A stretch of DNA of 64,000 nt, taken from Mesostigma viride (lineage: Eukaryota; Streptophyta; Mesostigmatophyceae; Mesostigmatales; Mesostigmataceae). Shown here one piece after another: positions 42,411-53,908 of this stretch. The notes under the pieces are model-generated. The model saw nothing but the letters and a program-made list of their open reading frames with translations, was not told the DNA's origin and did not search any database. Location of the stretch: assembly GCA_009746045.1 (NCBI GenBank), contig RPFO01000106.1:893513-957512 (forward strand), read 5' to 3'. Both the position numbers and the translations under genes were made by a program. How positions within the stretch are numbered: position 1 is the stretch's first letter; every line of letters starts with the position of its first letter.

Positions 42411-43990
42411 ATGACTGGCTGGGCTATTGCTAAGCTACTATAAAATGGTATGGCTGGCAATGTCGGCCGTGCAATATATAGGCGTACGTTGCACGTAGTG
42501 GCAGCAGGTGTCTAGGTATTAGGCATACATGTCGTAATTCAATTTTTAATTTTTTTAAATGATGCAGACGCTGTTTGTAACTTTCGTGTAACTTTTTTTT
42601 TCTAATGAGATTGGCATACATGTAGTACACCGTGGCATATGCATGCCCATGCGCGCATGACGTGTACGCAAGTTCTTACGGACGCAAGAAACTGTGGAAG
42701 CCCCCCTGCCTGGGCTCCCCCAGGATAGAGCACTCAAGCTTAGTATAGTTGTCCAGATGCGGGCAATGGATTATTATATGGGATAGCTTATAGCCATTGA
42801 CAGAACTTGAAATGATATTATAGCGCACAGCGATTATAGTACACCTTCAATTTAATAGCTCTGCATGGCACCTTCTGGCCATCAGCTTGCGCCGTACGGC
42901 GGATCCACGTCTTGAGCCTGCACCTCACCTTAATTGTAGCATAATAAGCTATGCGTCAGCCTACCTATGGTGTATGTATAAATTGCACGGGTTGTATAAT
43001 AGTACCCACAGTGTTGCGCACGCCCCGGCACCATGCTGTGGATCTAGCTAGAGCGCTCTGTGGCCTGCCCACTTGCGGCACGCGGTGAGCTAGAGAAGCT
43101 CTAGAGGGCGCCCTCCCTCCTCGTTGTGTATATAGGGTTGACTATGCAGCTACTGGTTGTGTATATAGATAGGGTAGGTGTACTTGCACACGGTCCTCCT
43201 GGCGCGGTGGTGCTTGCCATGGTCCGGTCCGTTTTCCACCATGCGAACATCCGGTCTGAGGATGCGGACCGGGCGGCGCGGCTTTCCACTCCCCCAACCA
43301 CCGATCGAGGTCTGACATCGTGGTTCTGGGATTTGAGGGAGGCGGCCGGCCGACCTGCATGCTCATTGACGTTTCTGTGGCTCACCCCGGCCCTGGCTCT
43401 TCGCCATGTGGTTGGTGCAGCCCAGGCGGCGGGCTGAACACGGTGGATCGATCGGGCTGAGCGGGCCAAGCTAGCTTGAGCACGGCCCGTACATATGGCG
43501 ACGTCGGGCACCACCGGGTGGAGGGCGCCCTGTGTATTCCAGAGGAATTCGGGGCCATGGGGACCCTGACCGCCGGCTTCTTTACGGAGTGCTGCCGGCT
43601 CCGGCCGGAGGACCTCCTGGACCTGGAGCCGGCCAGCGGGCCGGCCCCTTGGTCGGCGGGGACCTGCATATGGAGGCTGGACGTCGTACTGGCGCCATTA
43701 CGGCCTTTAATTCGGTAGCGCTTACCCGGGCTATATATGGCTGACAATGATCTTGCTTCGCCGCACGCGGGCTGACTTTGCGGCGCAGCACGGTAATTGG
43801 GTATAGTGTTTTACTTCATTCGATCCGCGGTGTCCCATCATTGCCGGCTATTTTGTCGTGGTATCTCTTGTTAGCGTTGGCTTTGTTTATTGGGTGCCTT
43901 CACTCTGATGTAAGTATTATCATATAATTTTTAATATGTAGTAGGGTTGGAGGTTCCCTTGCTCTGTATTGGCCGCGACCAGTGTGAATT
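42411..43990. other. Unassigned region with LINE scraps
   Basis: 42540-42680 resembles the LINE 3' end at 24935-25178 (TAATGAGATT, then TGCATGCCCATGCGCGCATGAC). At 43532-43744 a plus frame contains PLVGGDLHMEAGRR, which could be a LINE endonuclease GGD motif. The rest is GC-rich and unrecognised. Confidence 0.35.
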
Positions 43991-43993
43991 CAT

Positions 43994-44605
43994 ACGGCAT
44001 ATTATATGCCGTATGAAGCGCATCACGTACGTGCTCAGGTATGGCGCCGAGGCGTGGACACTCATCACACCCACACTCAGTGGCAGCCAAGCTCGACGGC
44101 ACGGTTTACAGGATGCTCCGACAGGTCCTGAACGTAGGGTTTTCCAAGCGCCCGTCATTAGAGTCTCTGTATCAGGGTATGCCTCGTATTTCCGACGAGA
44201 TTAGGCAGCGTAGGATAGCATTTGTAGGACACCTTGCTCGCACCAGCAAGGTCGACACCGCCCTTGGTCTGGCAGGCGCCCCCAGCGGCTTGGCCAGCCA
44301 GGGCGGCATATTCTGACCTCACTGGCCTGGCCCCAAGGGCATTCCCAAAAGGGTAGGGAAACATGTCACGAACTACATCCAGATGTTGCTGGACGACCTC
44401 GTGGTCCCAGCCCAGTTTGAATACCGCATCCACTCTCTCTCCCTTCTTTGGACTGCCATGCAGAACAAGACGCGGTGGCAGAAGATTGTCAAGGCTCACA
44501 CGCCAGCCCCTGTGGGCAAGCCACCTCCCCCCAAGAGGAGGCGGCGTTTTGATGAGCACATCAATCCAAAAACGCGTTTTGGTTCCCTGGTAATTATTTC
44601 AAGAT
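43994..44605 (+). pseudogene. LINE C-terminal fragment
   Basis: Plus-strand frames read YGAEAWTLITPTLS, LDGTVYRMLRQVLNV, IRQRRIAFVGHLARTSKVDT and later FEYRIHSLSLLWTAMQNKTR with RWQKIVKAH. These line up with the C-terminal region of the LINE proteins at 7100-7655 and 53909-54450. At least two frameshifts are present. No tail or TSD was found. Confidence 0.7.
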
Positions 44606-44749
44606 AGGCTAATAGTCAGTTTGGCCTCAAATTTGGCACCAAGGTACCTAATCAGATATCTTATGATGCCATGTGGTCAAAAAATTTTTTGGGAGTCGGC
44701 ACCATGGTAACATGGTGACATTTGCTAGCATAAAATACCGCACTTTTAG

Positions 44750-45660
44750 CACTTTCTGGCATGCATGCCTATATGAATGACACTAAATGAACTCAGTTGG
44801 GGCTATAACTTTGCACATGTTATAAACACATCCCATGCAGCATGCCCACAAAGTTTCAGGCTGGTTGGATCACAAAATGGTGACAGATGCTAGCATAAAT
44901 ACCCCAAAATGCAGTTTTTCAGGGTTTTCCAAGGGTTTCATCACACATATGCATATATAATGACACCAAATGAACTCAGTTGGGCGTGGAACTTTGCATA
45001 TGTTATAAACACATCCCATGCAGCATGCCCACAAAGTTTCAGGCTGGTTGGATGACAAATTGGTGACAGATGCTAGCATAAACACCACAAAAATGCAGTT
45101 TTTCAGGGTTTTCCAAGGGTTTCATCACACATATGCATATATAATGACACCAAATGAACTCAGTTGGGCGTGGAACTTTGCATATGTTCTAAACACATCC
45201 CATGCAGCATGCCCACAAAGTTTCAGGCTGGTTGGATGACAAATTGGTGACAGATGCTAGCATAAACACCACAAAAATGCAGTTTTTCAGGGTTTTCCAA
45301 GGGTTTCATCACACATTTGCATATATAATGACATCAAATGAACTCAGTTGGACCTGGGACTTGGCACATGTTCGAAACACATCCCATGCAGCCTGCCCAC
45401 AAAGCTTCAGGCTGGTTGGATGACAAACTGGTGACAAATGCTAGCATAAATACCACAAAAATGCAGTTTTTCATGGTTTTTCAAGGGTTTCATCACACAT
45501 GTGCATATATAATGACATCAAATGAACTCAGTTGGACCTGGAACTTGGCACATGTTCGAAACACATCCCATGCAGCCTGCCCACAAAGCTTCAGGCTGGT
45601 TGGATGACAAATTGGTGACAGATGCTAGCATAAATACCACAGAAAAAGCAGCTTTCTATT
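44750..45660 (+). repeat. 184-bp satellite array, about five units
   Basis: The unit contains ACACATCCCATGCAGC, AAAGTTTCAGGCTGGTTGGA, GGTGACAGATGCTAGCATAA and CACATATGCATATATAATGA. Successive units start 183-184 bp apart (for example 45018, 45202 and 45338, 45522). Units differ by a few substitutions. Short frames through it repeat with the array and are not genes. GTGACA/TGCTAGCA motifs link it to the interior of the transposon at 13942-17401. Confidence 0.9.
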
Positions 45661-45824
45661 GTTCTTACAAGGGTTTCATGGCAATCATTCCACCTTGGTG
45701 TACAGAAGGTTCCAAACAATACATCATTACATTATGCATCATATTTACAATGCAGGAAGGCATACTTGGGGGCACATGCCTATAGTACAATGCATGAATA
45801 ACACAGCTCTAGCCAGCTAGCTAG

Positions 45825-45977
45825 CTATATAGTGGCTAATGCCACACCCGGGGGCACGTTCTCACGGCCCTGCTGCATCCTTTTCCTTTTCTTCTTCTCT
45901 GCATCTGACAGGGGCCTGGCCCCCATCTTCTCATCCACCAGCCTGGTGAGCACCCTGACGTTGGTGACTTGCGTCCG
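45825..45977 (-). CDS. Possible terminal exon, unrecognised protein
   Basis: A 51-codon minus-strand frame follows a GGGTAG acceptor-like site and ends in TAG. It reads [20 protein letters not shown] then the basic [17 protein letters not shown]. Composition looks coding and polar. Upstream lies repeat DNA, so it could be an orphan exon of a transposon or a broken gene. Confidence 0.25.
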   Translation of the reverse strand, partial: RTQVTNVRVLTRLVDEKMGARPLSDAEKKKRKRMQQGRENVPPGVALATI

Positions 45978-46205
45978 CTACCCTACCCCCATGGCACGAT
46001 TGGCCTTACGCTTGGTGAAGGTGGAGGGGTGGGTGCGACAGTTGGTCTGGGTTTTCATCACCCCCTTCCTCCAGTGCATGCGTGTGCTCCAACGCCTAAG
46101 CAGAGAAGCACACACACACACATACACACACACACACGTCGATCCCTTACCCACCCACACACACACACACATACACATGTATCCACCCACCCATGCATAC
46201 ACGTA

Positions 46206-46369
<164 letters not shown>

Positions 46370-46379
46370 GTCATACATA

Positions 46380-48148
46380 CCCTCCCTCCCTCCCTCCCTC
46401 CCTCCCTCCCTCCCTCCCTCCCTCCCTCCTCCCTCCCTCCCTCCCTCCCTCCCTCCTCCCTCCCTCCTCCCTCCCTCCCTCCCTCCCTCCCTCCCTCCCT
46501 CCCTCCCTCCTCCCTCCTCCCTCCCTCCCTCCCTCCTCCCTCCCTCCCTCCCTCCCTCCCTCCCTCCCTCCCTCCCTCCCTCCCTCCCTCCCTCCCTCCC
46601 TCCCTCCTCCCTCCCTCCCTCCCTCCCTCCCTCCCTCCCTCCCTCCCTCCCTCCCTCCCTCCCTCCTCCCTCCCTCCCTCCCTCCCTCCCTCCCTCCCTC
46701 CCTCCCTCCCTCCCTCCCTCCCTCCCTCCCTCCCTCCCTCCCTCCCTCCCTCCCTCCCTCCCTCCTCCCTCCCTCCCTCCCTCCCTCCCTCCCTCCCTCC
46801 TCCTCCCTCCCTCCCTCCCTCCCTCCCTCCCTCCCTCCCTCCCTCCCTCCCTCCCTCCCTCCCTCCCTCCCTCCCTCCCTCCCTCCCTCCCTCCCTCCCT
46901 CCCTCCCTCCCTCCCTCCCTCCCTCCCTCCCTCCCTCCCTCCCTCCCTCCTCCCTCCCTCCCTCCCTCCCTCCCTCCCTCCCTCCCTCCCTCCCTCCCTC
47001 CCTCCCTCCCTCCCTCCCTCCCTCCCTCCCTCCCTCCCTCCCTCCTCCCTCCCTCCCTCCCTCCCTCCCTCCCTCCCTCCCTCCCTCCTCCCTCCCTCCC
47101 TCCCTCCTCCCTCCCTCCCTCCCTCCCTCCCTCCCTCCCTCCCTCCCTCCCTCCCTCCCTCCCTCCCTCCTCCCTCCCTCCCTCCCTCCCTCCCTCCTCC
47201 CTCCCTCCTCCCTCCCTCCCTCCCTCCCTCCCTCCCTCCCTCCCTCCCTCCCTCCCTCCCTCCCTCCCTCCCCCTCCTCCCTCCTCCCTCCTCCCTCCCT
47301 CCTCCCTCCCTCCCTCCTCCCTCCCTCCCTCCCTCCCTCCCTCCCTCCCTCCCTCCCTCCCTCCCCCTCCCTCCCTCCCTCCCTCCCTCCCTCCCTCCCT
47401 CCCTCCCTCCCTCCCTCCCTCCCTCCCTCCCTCCCTCCCTCCCTCCCTCCCTCCCTCCCTCCCTCCCTCCCTCCCTCCCTCCCTCCCTCCCTCCCTCCCT
47501 CCTCCCTCCCTCCCTCCCTCCTCCCTCCCTCCCTCCCTCCCTCCCTCCCTCCCTCCCTCCCTCCCTCCCTCCCTCCTCCCTCCCTCCCTCCCTCCCTCCC
47601 TCCCTCCCTCCCTCCCTCCCTCCCTCCCTCCCTCCCTCCCTCCCTCCTCCCTCCCTCCCTCCCTCCCTCCCTCCCTCCCTCCCTCCCTCCCTCCCTCCCT
47701 CCCTCCCTCCCTCCCTCCCTCCCTCCCTCCCTCCCTCCCTCCCTCCCTCCCTCCCTCCCTCCCTCCCTCCCTCCCTCCCTCCCTCCCTCCCTCCCTCCCT
47801 CCCTCCCTCCCTCCCTCCCTCCCTCCCTCCCTCCCTCCCTCCCTCCCTCCCTCCTCCCTCCCTCCCTCCCTCCCTCCCTCCCTCCCTCCCTCCCTCCCTC
47901 CCTCCCTCCCTCCCTCCCTCCCCTCCCTCCCTCCCTCCCTCCCTCCCTCCCTCCCTCCCTCCCTCCCTCCCTCCCTCCCTCCCTCCCTCCCTCCCTCCCT
48001 CCCTCCCTCCCTCCCTCCCTCCCTCCCTCCCTCCCTCCCTCCCTCCCTCCCTCCCTCCCTCCCTCCCTCCCTCCCTCCCTCCCTCCCTCCCTCCCTCCCT
48101 CCCTCCCTCCCTCCCTCCCTCCCTCCCTCCCTCCCTCCCCCCTCCCTC
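46380..48148. repeat. 1.77-kb (CCCT)n microsatellite
   Basis: Nearly pure CCCT on the plus strand, broken every 20-250 bp by single-base losses (CCTCCT) and two CCCC variants. The right flank at 48189-48210 carries a LINE-type 3' hairpin on the minus strand (TTTCCCAACGGAGG). It is not telomeric (no CCCTAA). It gives frames of 650-750 codons in several phases that are artefacts. Confidence 0.97.
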
Positions 48149-48149
48149 A

Positions 48150-49250
48150 TTCATACACCCGTTCATTCATGCATGCAGCCGCTCATCATTAACACGCCTC
48201 CGTTGGGAAACTCACGGGGTATGAACTATGAAACGGGCGGTAAGAAAGGAAGAAGGAGCCGCCTCCCCAACATGCCGCCCGGCAAAGGCAGCGATGGGCC
48301 GTCCAGGAGGGAAACACTGCGCTTTGCCTTGTACGCCGGGGTGCGCAGGCGACGTGCGGGCACTGTCGCGTGTAAATTTGCCTGCCCGCCCCAGTCCTTC
48401 TCGGAACGCCTCCCCAGAGCATGCCGTCATGGTAAGAGCTCTTTTCGCCCGTCGCCGGAAGCTTAAACCACAAGAATACGCCGGTTAATGACCAGAAAAT
48501 GGGGGGTTGTCGACGTTATAAACCAGTAGCTGTGGTTTTTCCCGCACCCCGGGCACACTCCGGACGGGGCCAGCAAGCCCCGCCCGCAGGATAAACACCG
48601 GGCGATGTTGCTGCGCCCAAGCGAAGTCATATAGCTGCAAGAAAAGACGTAAAAGCGATTAAAAGCACGACATGCAGTGTTGCCCCTGTCAGCGCTCCTA
48701 TAATTCTCACTTTTTCGCGGAAGGGGCGTAAAAATCGGAAACGCAAAATTAAGGGAAATCCTACGCTGGGTTTCTTTGAAATGATGTAAGGAACTGGTAG
48801 AACGTGTTCGCTTCCACCGTCAAGTAGTTTGGGCAACGAGACCTTACCTTAAAGATGCACGGGGCTGGTCGGACGGCGAGCAAAAACTGCGCCAACTGCG
48901 TGCTTGTCCTCGTTCACACCCAATACAGCAGCGTTTCGCGAGTTTTTTTGTGCATATTATTTTTCCCTATGACAATGCCGTTCGAACAAGCGAAATCCGG
49001 TACACAATGGCTTCGTATTCCGTGAGCAATAAATTTTCAGCTACCATAGCCGTGCACACCGAATTTCAGTCAACATTGCACGCGCGCACCGAATTTCGTC
49101 AACTTTCGCGCGGGAATTACCGGGGAACCTACCGGCGCTGCGCCGGATTGATGTGAGTAGTGTAGTTGGATTTCTCTAGACTAGATAGCTTAGAGTTAGG
49201 TTAGAATTACACAGCTCCTCCCACTCCACCCATCCATCAAGGAGTATGTG
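48150..49250. other. GC-mixed region between microsatellites
   Basis: A plus frame at 48271-48432 (MPPGKGSDGPSRRETLRFAL) ends at a donor-like CATG|GTAAGA, and minus-strand TTTAAG|GTAAGG lies at about 48855. Neither builds a convincing gene. Otherwise nothing is recognised. Confidence 0.3.
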
Positions 49251-49251
49251 C

Positions 49252-49509
<258 letters not shown>

Positions 49510-49924
49510 CTTGCGTGTCATGCGCAAGGCATGCCACGGAGTCCTATGCTAATCTCATTAGAAAAATAATTACTCAAAAGTTTAAACAAATATCGTCTGC
49601 ATCATCCCCCAACTGTTAACCCTTAAACCGTACTCGGTCCGTTTTCGTGGACTGAGTTTTTCTCAGTCCACTAAAACGGACCGAGTTTGTGGCAGAACTA
49701 GCTATGATTCTAGCAAACTTTTGAATATTCTGTTTGGACCAGCTTCGAGATCTAGATTTGTACTTTCACGTACACCCCTGGTTTACTACTTTTGGACACC
49801 TGGACAGGGACCTACGGTCAAGGAAAGTAGGGGGGGTACCATGGCCAAACGAGGACGACGTGAAGAAAAAATTATTCACGTCCGCGGCTATGGTGGCACA
49901 AACAACTGACTGGGGCGAGAGCAT

Positions 49925-50595
49925 TAATTAATTAATTAATTAATTAGGAACATAACTCCGTTGGGAGTATATGTAGCACATAGCCCTGAGAAGGGGCATA
50001 TGGGCCTATAATACATTCTAAGCTACTTCCTGCAAGGGTGGGAATGTAAACAACACTTGCTCTAGGTGCACCAGGGCACCCGCACCCTCATGGTCTATCA
50101 CGCTATGCCCGGGTAAGGGGGGAGCATGCCTGTGAGGGGGAAGATCATCATGGCTATACAAGAGCTATGGCATGGCTTCTCAGCAGAGAGTGACTCCCTG
50201 CATGGGCACAACATTACTAAATAAGGCTATGCATCGTCTGGAGTGTGGCACATCATAGGCACACATGTACATGATTAAATAAAGCGCGGGGCTTAGCTGG
50301 GATAGTGCCTCTAGGAGGCGTACATGTACATGGCCACGGTCTATCTATTCTGCACTACTACTGCTGTATTCCCCTAAGCTGGGGCGTCTGGAGTCGCTGG
50401 GGCCGCGGGGGGGGGGGGGGTCGCCTGCCAGGGCTTGTGGCCGACGTAGATGGCCGCCCCCTTCCAGTACACCGGCTGCCCCGCCTTGGTCTGCCGGAGC
50501 TGGAGGTAGGTCGGCCATAGCTCCCGTCGCCGTTGTTGCTGCGCCAGGGTCAAGTCGTCATCAAGGGTGAAGAGAGTCTTCTCGAGCCGCTTGCT
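49925..50595 (-). mobile_element. 5'-truncated ORF1-only LINE, second subfamily
   Basis: GGCGAGAGCAT at 49914-49924 and 50596-50606 is an 11-bp TSD; the transposon copy at 63192 shows the empty site near 63485. The minus strand gives an ORF1 C-terminus (TLDDDLTLAQQQRRRELWPT, VYWKGAAIYVGHK), a 3' UTR, the hairpin ACTCC-CAAC-GGAGT and a TTAA tail. It differs from the 28758 subfamily by many substitutions. Confidence 0.85.
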
Positions 50596-50678
50596 GGCGA
50601 GAGCATGGCTTGACGTATTCGACCGAAACTTTGTAGGCATCATCCCTAGGTCTTGTAAATGCCATATATGCGTAGCCA

Positions 50679-50900
50679 TGCAACATTTACAAATGCCTAG
50701 ATATGTCTCGAGGTTATGTGGCGGCGCAGCAAATCGCGTGAACGGCCAGGCGATGACAGTGCAAGCTGTACTTGGTGCTCGGCAGAAAATGCTTGGATTT
50801 TTGCGCATGGATGAGTTAGTTACGTCGTTCCTAGCACAGTTGACCATGAATGGCGGCCAGGACATGCTTGCGGCTACGTTCGTGGGGTGGGCGTGGTAGC
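50679..50900 (+). CDS. Unrecognised ORF of the TTAA transposon (copy B)
   Basis: The 73-codon frame from ATG 50679 reads MQHLQMPRYVSRLCGGAANR then NGQAMTVQAVLGARQK and GFLRMDELVTSFL. It aligns without gaps over about 60 residues with the ORF at 63564, sharing roughly a third of residues, including GAAN, GQA, TV, AR and LRMD. The donor-like AAG|GTAATCTGCG follows in all copies. This suggests constraint on a protein, perhaps one exon of a transposon gene. Confidence 0.45.
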
Positions 50901-51217
50901 TCCTGCAAACAAGGTAATCTGCGGTTTCGACCAGGTACGTTATAGCCTTTTATCATGTCTCAGTGACCGCGTATGTGTCATATATTGTTTCGGTACCAGT
51001 CTCGGGGCTATAATCGAGGCTTAATAACTGTCTTTTTGTTGTTTTATCGCTTCTGTGCATAGGCTTGTGATCCAGTTGGGTAGTAATGTTACCTCGGCCA
51101 GATTTTGGACGAGTTTTGACTGCTTTTAGCGTATGCTACAGCATGAATGTCGGTATAACTACAGATATCGTTTGTAATAATGTTCAGCGTGATGTTACGA
51201 TGCTTTCCGTTGCTTAA

Positions 51218-53103
51218 GGGGAGGTGGCACCCCAAAACCCTTAAAAATTGAACTATGGTAATAACACTTGAAATTCATTTGCACAATGCTGAAATATGAT
51301 TGCGGGCACTAAATAACATCTCTTGTGACTTGTCCATGCACTTGTTGGGGGTACTACCCCCAAGTATACGCCAATATTGCGCTATAAATAGAAAAAGACG
51401 CTAATTAGGGCTGGGTATGCCCCAGCCAATGCACACATTTGTTGGCAACCAAAAATCAACCATTTGTAGTTCCCTGAGTGTGTAGCTTGCTGAGCTATTT
51501 ACATCATGGAAATGGCAAAACCTTGAACAGTTATTAATTTTCCCGCAAAACAGGTCTTTTTTTACCGGACATTGGGAATAAACATATCATAAACACTTCA
51601 GATAAGGCCACAAAATCAAGCGAAAATCCGGCTAACAGGGGGACAGCAGTGGTCCAAGTCCCAGGTCATTCCGACAAGTCTAGCTCAAGTTATAAGGTTT
51701 TGCGTGCTAAAACCTGAACATACGCTAAATGAGGTTTTTCTGTGTATAAGGCCACCTAGACAGCATGTTTTCCATCCAAGAAGCCAAAAAACATGCCCAA
51801 CTCGATCACACAACATAAGAAAAGGCTAGGCACCTCATCTGCCCTCCCCTGCCCTCAGCATGGCCAGCCTTGCCAGCGTGCGCATAGCAACACCTTCGCT
51901 AGGCATACACGCACCAAGAGAGCATACACTATGCTCAGCCCAAGGTTACCATGTAAATTTATGCCAAGAACTCAGCAAGTATACGTGTAAAAACCTTAGA
52001 AAGACTGCCCAAGCAATAGAGGCAACTGCAGCCTGCAAACTTGGCAGCAAATCATACATGCTGTCTGCCATGCATTCACATCCTATCCAGCTTGCCTTGC
52101 TGCACACATAGCAGGGAAGTCTTAATGGTTATAGCTCAAGGAAAGCAATAAAAACACCTATCTAATGCAATGCCACTCATGCAGTATGGCCAGCAAAAGA
52201 ACCACTCTCACCTTCCTTTCCAATATGGCAATTTGCTAAGAAGCTGATGCCAGCTTGTTAGCCTCTAGGCACATGCCGGATGTCTTTACTAAAACAGGCG
52301 TGTCAGATCCGGCACATAACAAAGCGTCTGAGCAAGCTCATGTCCAAAGGATTATGGAAAACAAATGTCAACACATTACCAACAACTTGACCTCGGCGCC
52401 TTAAGCATGCCAGCCACAAACTACACGAAATTGTACGAAATTGCTAGGAATCTGACGATGCAACCGAAAGGAATGGAGCGCTTCCTGCAGGGAAACTGCC
52501 CGAAAAAAAGGCGAAAGGCCGACGTTATTGCACCTGCCTGCGTGGAAATGTTTCATGCATAAACTGGCACGCAAGCTCGAACAATAAAAGACATCATCCA
52601 TTGATCAGGCGAACAAGGAAGGTGCGCCTTCCGTGAATACGTCGAAGGCGACATGCGCAGGCCTGCGTAGGTTCTTACCTTGAATGCCGGAAATGTAAAA
52701 GAAACCGGGAAGCTTCGGCACAAACTCGACAACACCATTAAGTTAGCTTCATAATCGCTCTTTAGAGCCTACGTTGCCTCACAATAGCTGCCGTAAACCT
52801 GCATTAAATTTCATGATCCGCAAGAGAAATTATATCCTGGACCCCCGCGCCCGTAGCCGTTCGAGAAATTAGCGATATTGCAAACCGTAAACTTTCCGCC
52901 ATGACATGAGGTCATCAACTAATCTTCTGCGAAATTCAAGCATTTTTTCTAGCTGTTTACGTGCCATATCGATTAATATTGCATAAAGGCATGCCGCCAT
53001 GGCCACCTCCGCGAGGGTTGAGCGGTCCGGGCACACATTATACACCGTACGGACGGTACCGCGAATTTTTTGGCGCGGAAAATATTCGGCGCGCCACGTC
53101 CCC
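51218..53103. mobile_element. 1.89-kb TTAA-flanked element nested in copy B
   Basis: TTAA at 51214-51217 and 53104-53107 flanks ends GGGGAGGTGGC and GGGGACGTGGC (10 of 11 matching). The end sequence differs from that of copies A-C, so it is another family using the same target. Only short frames are inside; a 65-codon one at 52365-52562 has a basic KKRRK stretch. No transposase is seen. Confidence 0.72.
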
Positions 53104-53908
53104 TTAAACAACTCAGGGCGAGTGTTTTTCTGTCCAGTTCTAGGCATGCATGCTGGCCAAGTCCGCCTTCTTTTTGTGTGTTTGCTGTGTGTTAGAGACA
53201 TAGAGATGCCTGGGATCTGCTTGCATTGAAGCATCAGAAAATTGCTAATTTTGTTTCTTTCTTTTTTCCTTGTATTTTGAAGGTGTTTGTAGCGTATAGG
53301 GTACGTTGGCAATAAGCTCCTTGCATGTGCCTTCTACGCGTGCTTTATGCCCAATGGCACTAGCTTTACGGTATTATATAGCATGAGCTGCTGTTTTATA
53401 TGCTGGAAATGTGTTGGGGGATGCATGTGTGGCCAGCTATGATGTTTTACGCCACATTGGGATAGGAAACCAAAACGGTAGTGCTAGCCACCCCCCCCAA
53501 AAAAACTCAGTCCAATTAAACGGACTGAGCTATTTTGGGCTTTTTGCTAGCTAGCTTGTGCAGTTCTGTAGCATGTCATGTTGTGAATGCATTGATGGCA
53601 TGCCTGTGATATAAAGTAACTGCCTTTGAAATTCCAGGGCCTATATATTTGTATAAGTGGTCCATATTGCATGATGTATGTCTCAAACCCCGATTTTCCT
53701 AACCCCCCTGGGGTGTGCGCTATTTATAGCACCCAAAAGTAACTGATTTGGGACCAGTGACCCATCCCCCATGAAAATCAACATATATGCATGCTTGGTA
53801 CCAAGGGGTGGCCAGAAATTGTTTTTAGGCCATACACAACAAATGTGCAAAGATGTGCGACTCAGTCCGTTTAATTGGACTGAGTTGCTACGGTTTAAGG
53901 GTTAAGCA

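Larger units (their letters stand above)
49620..53901. mobile_element. 4.28-kb TTAA-flanked DNA transposon copy B with nested insertions
   Basis: TTAA at 49616-49619 and 53902-53905; both ends read CCCTTAAACCGTA, a perfect 13-bp TIR. Just inside the left end is a long hairpin (CTCGGTCCGTTTTCGTGGAC and its complement). At the right end two palindromes built on CTCAGTCC...GGACTGAG lie about 330 bp apart. It contains a LINE fragment (49925-50595) and another TTAA element (51218-53103). It interrupts a LINE 3' UTR whose intact form is at 24935. It is probably piggyBac- or Kolobok-type and non-autonomous. Confidence 0.85.

Noticed and set aside
44750-45660. CRISPR-like array
   Set aside because: Units are 184-bp head-to-tail copies with no short-repeat/variable-spacer structure, in a eukaryotic context.
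45018-45785. Repeating frames MQHAHKVSGWLDDKL as a repeat protein
   Set aside because: Periodicity equals the satellite unit, frames end in stops within a unit or two, and nothing suggests coding.
46380-48148. Telomeric or interstitial telomere repeat
   Set aside because: The unit is CCCT, not CCCTAA, CCCTAAA or a similar telomere motif.
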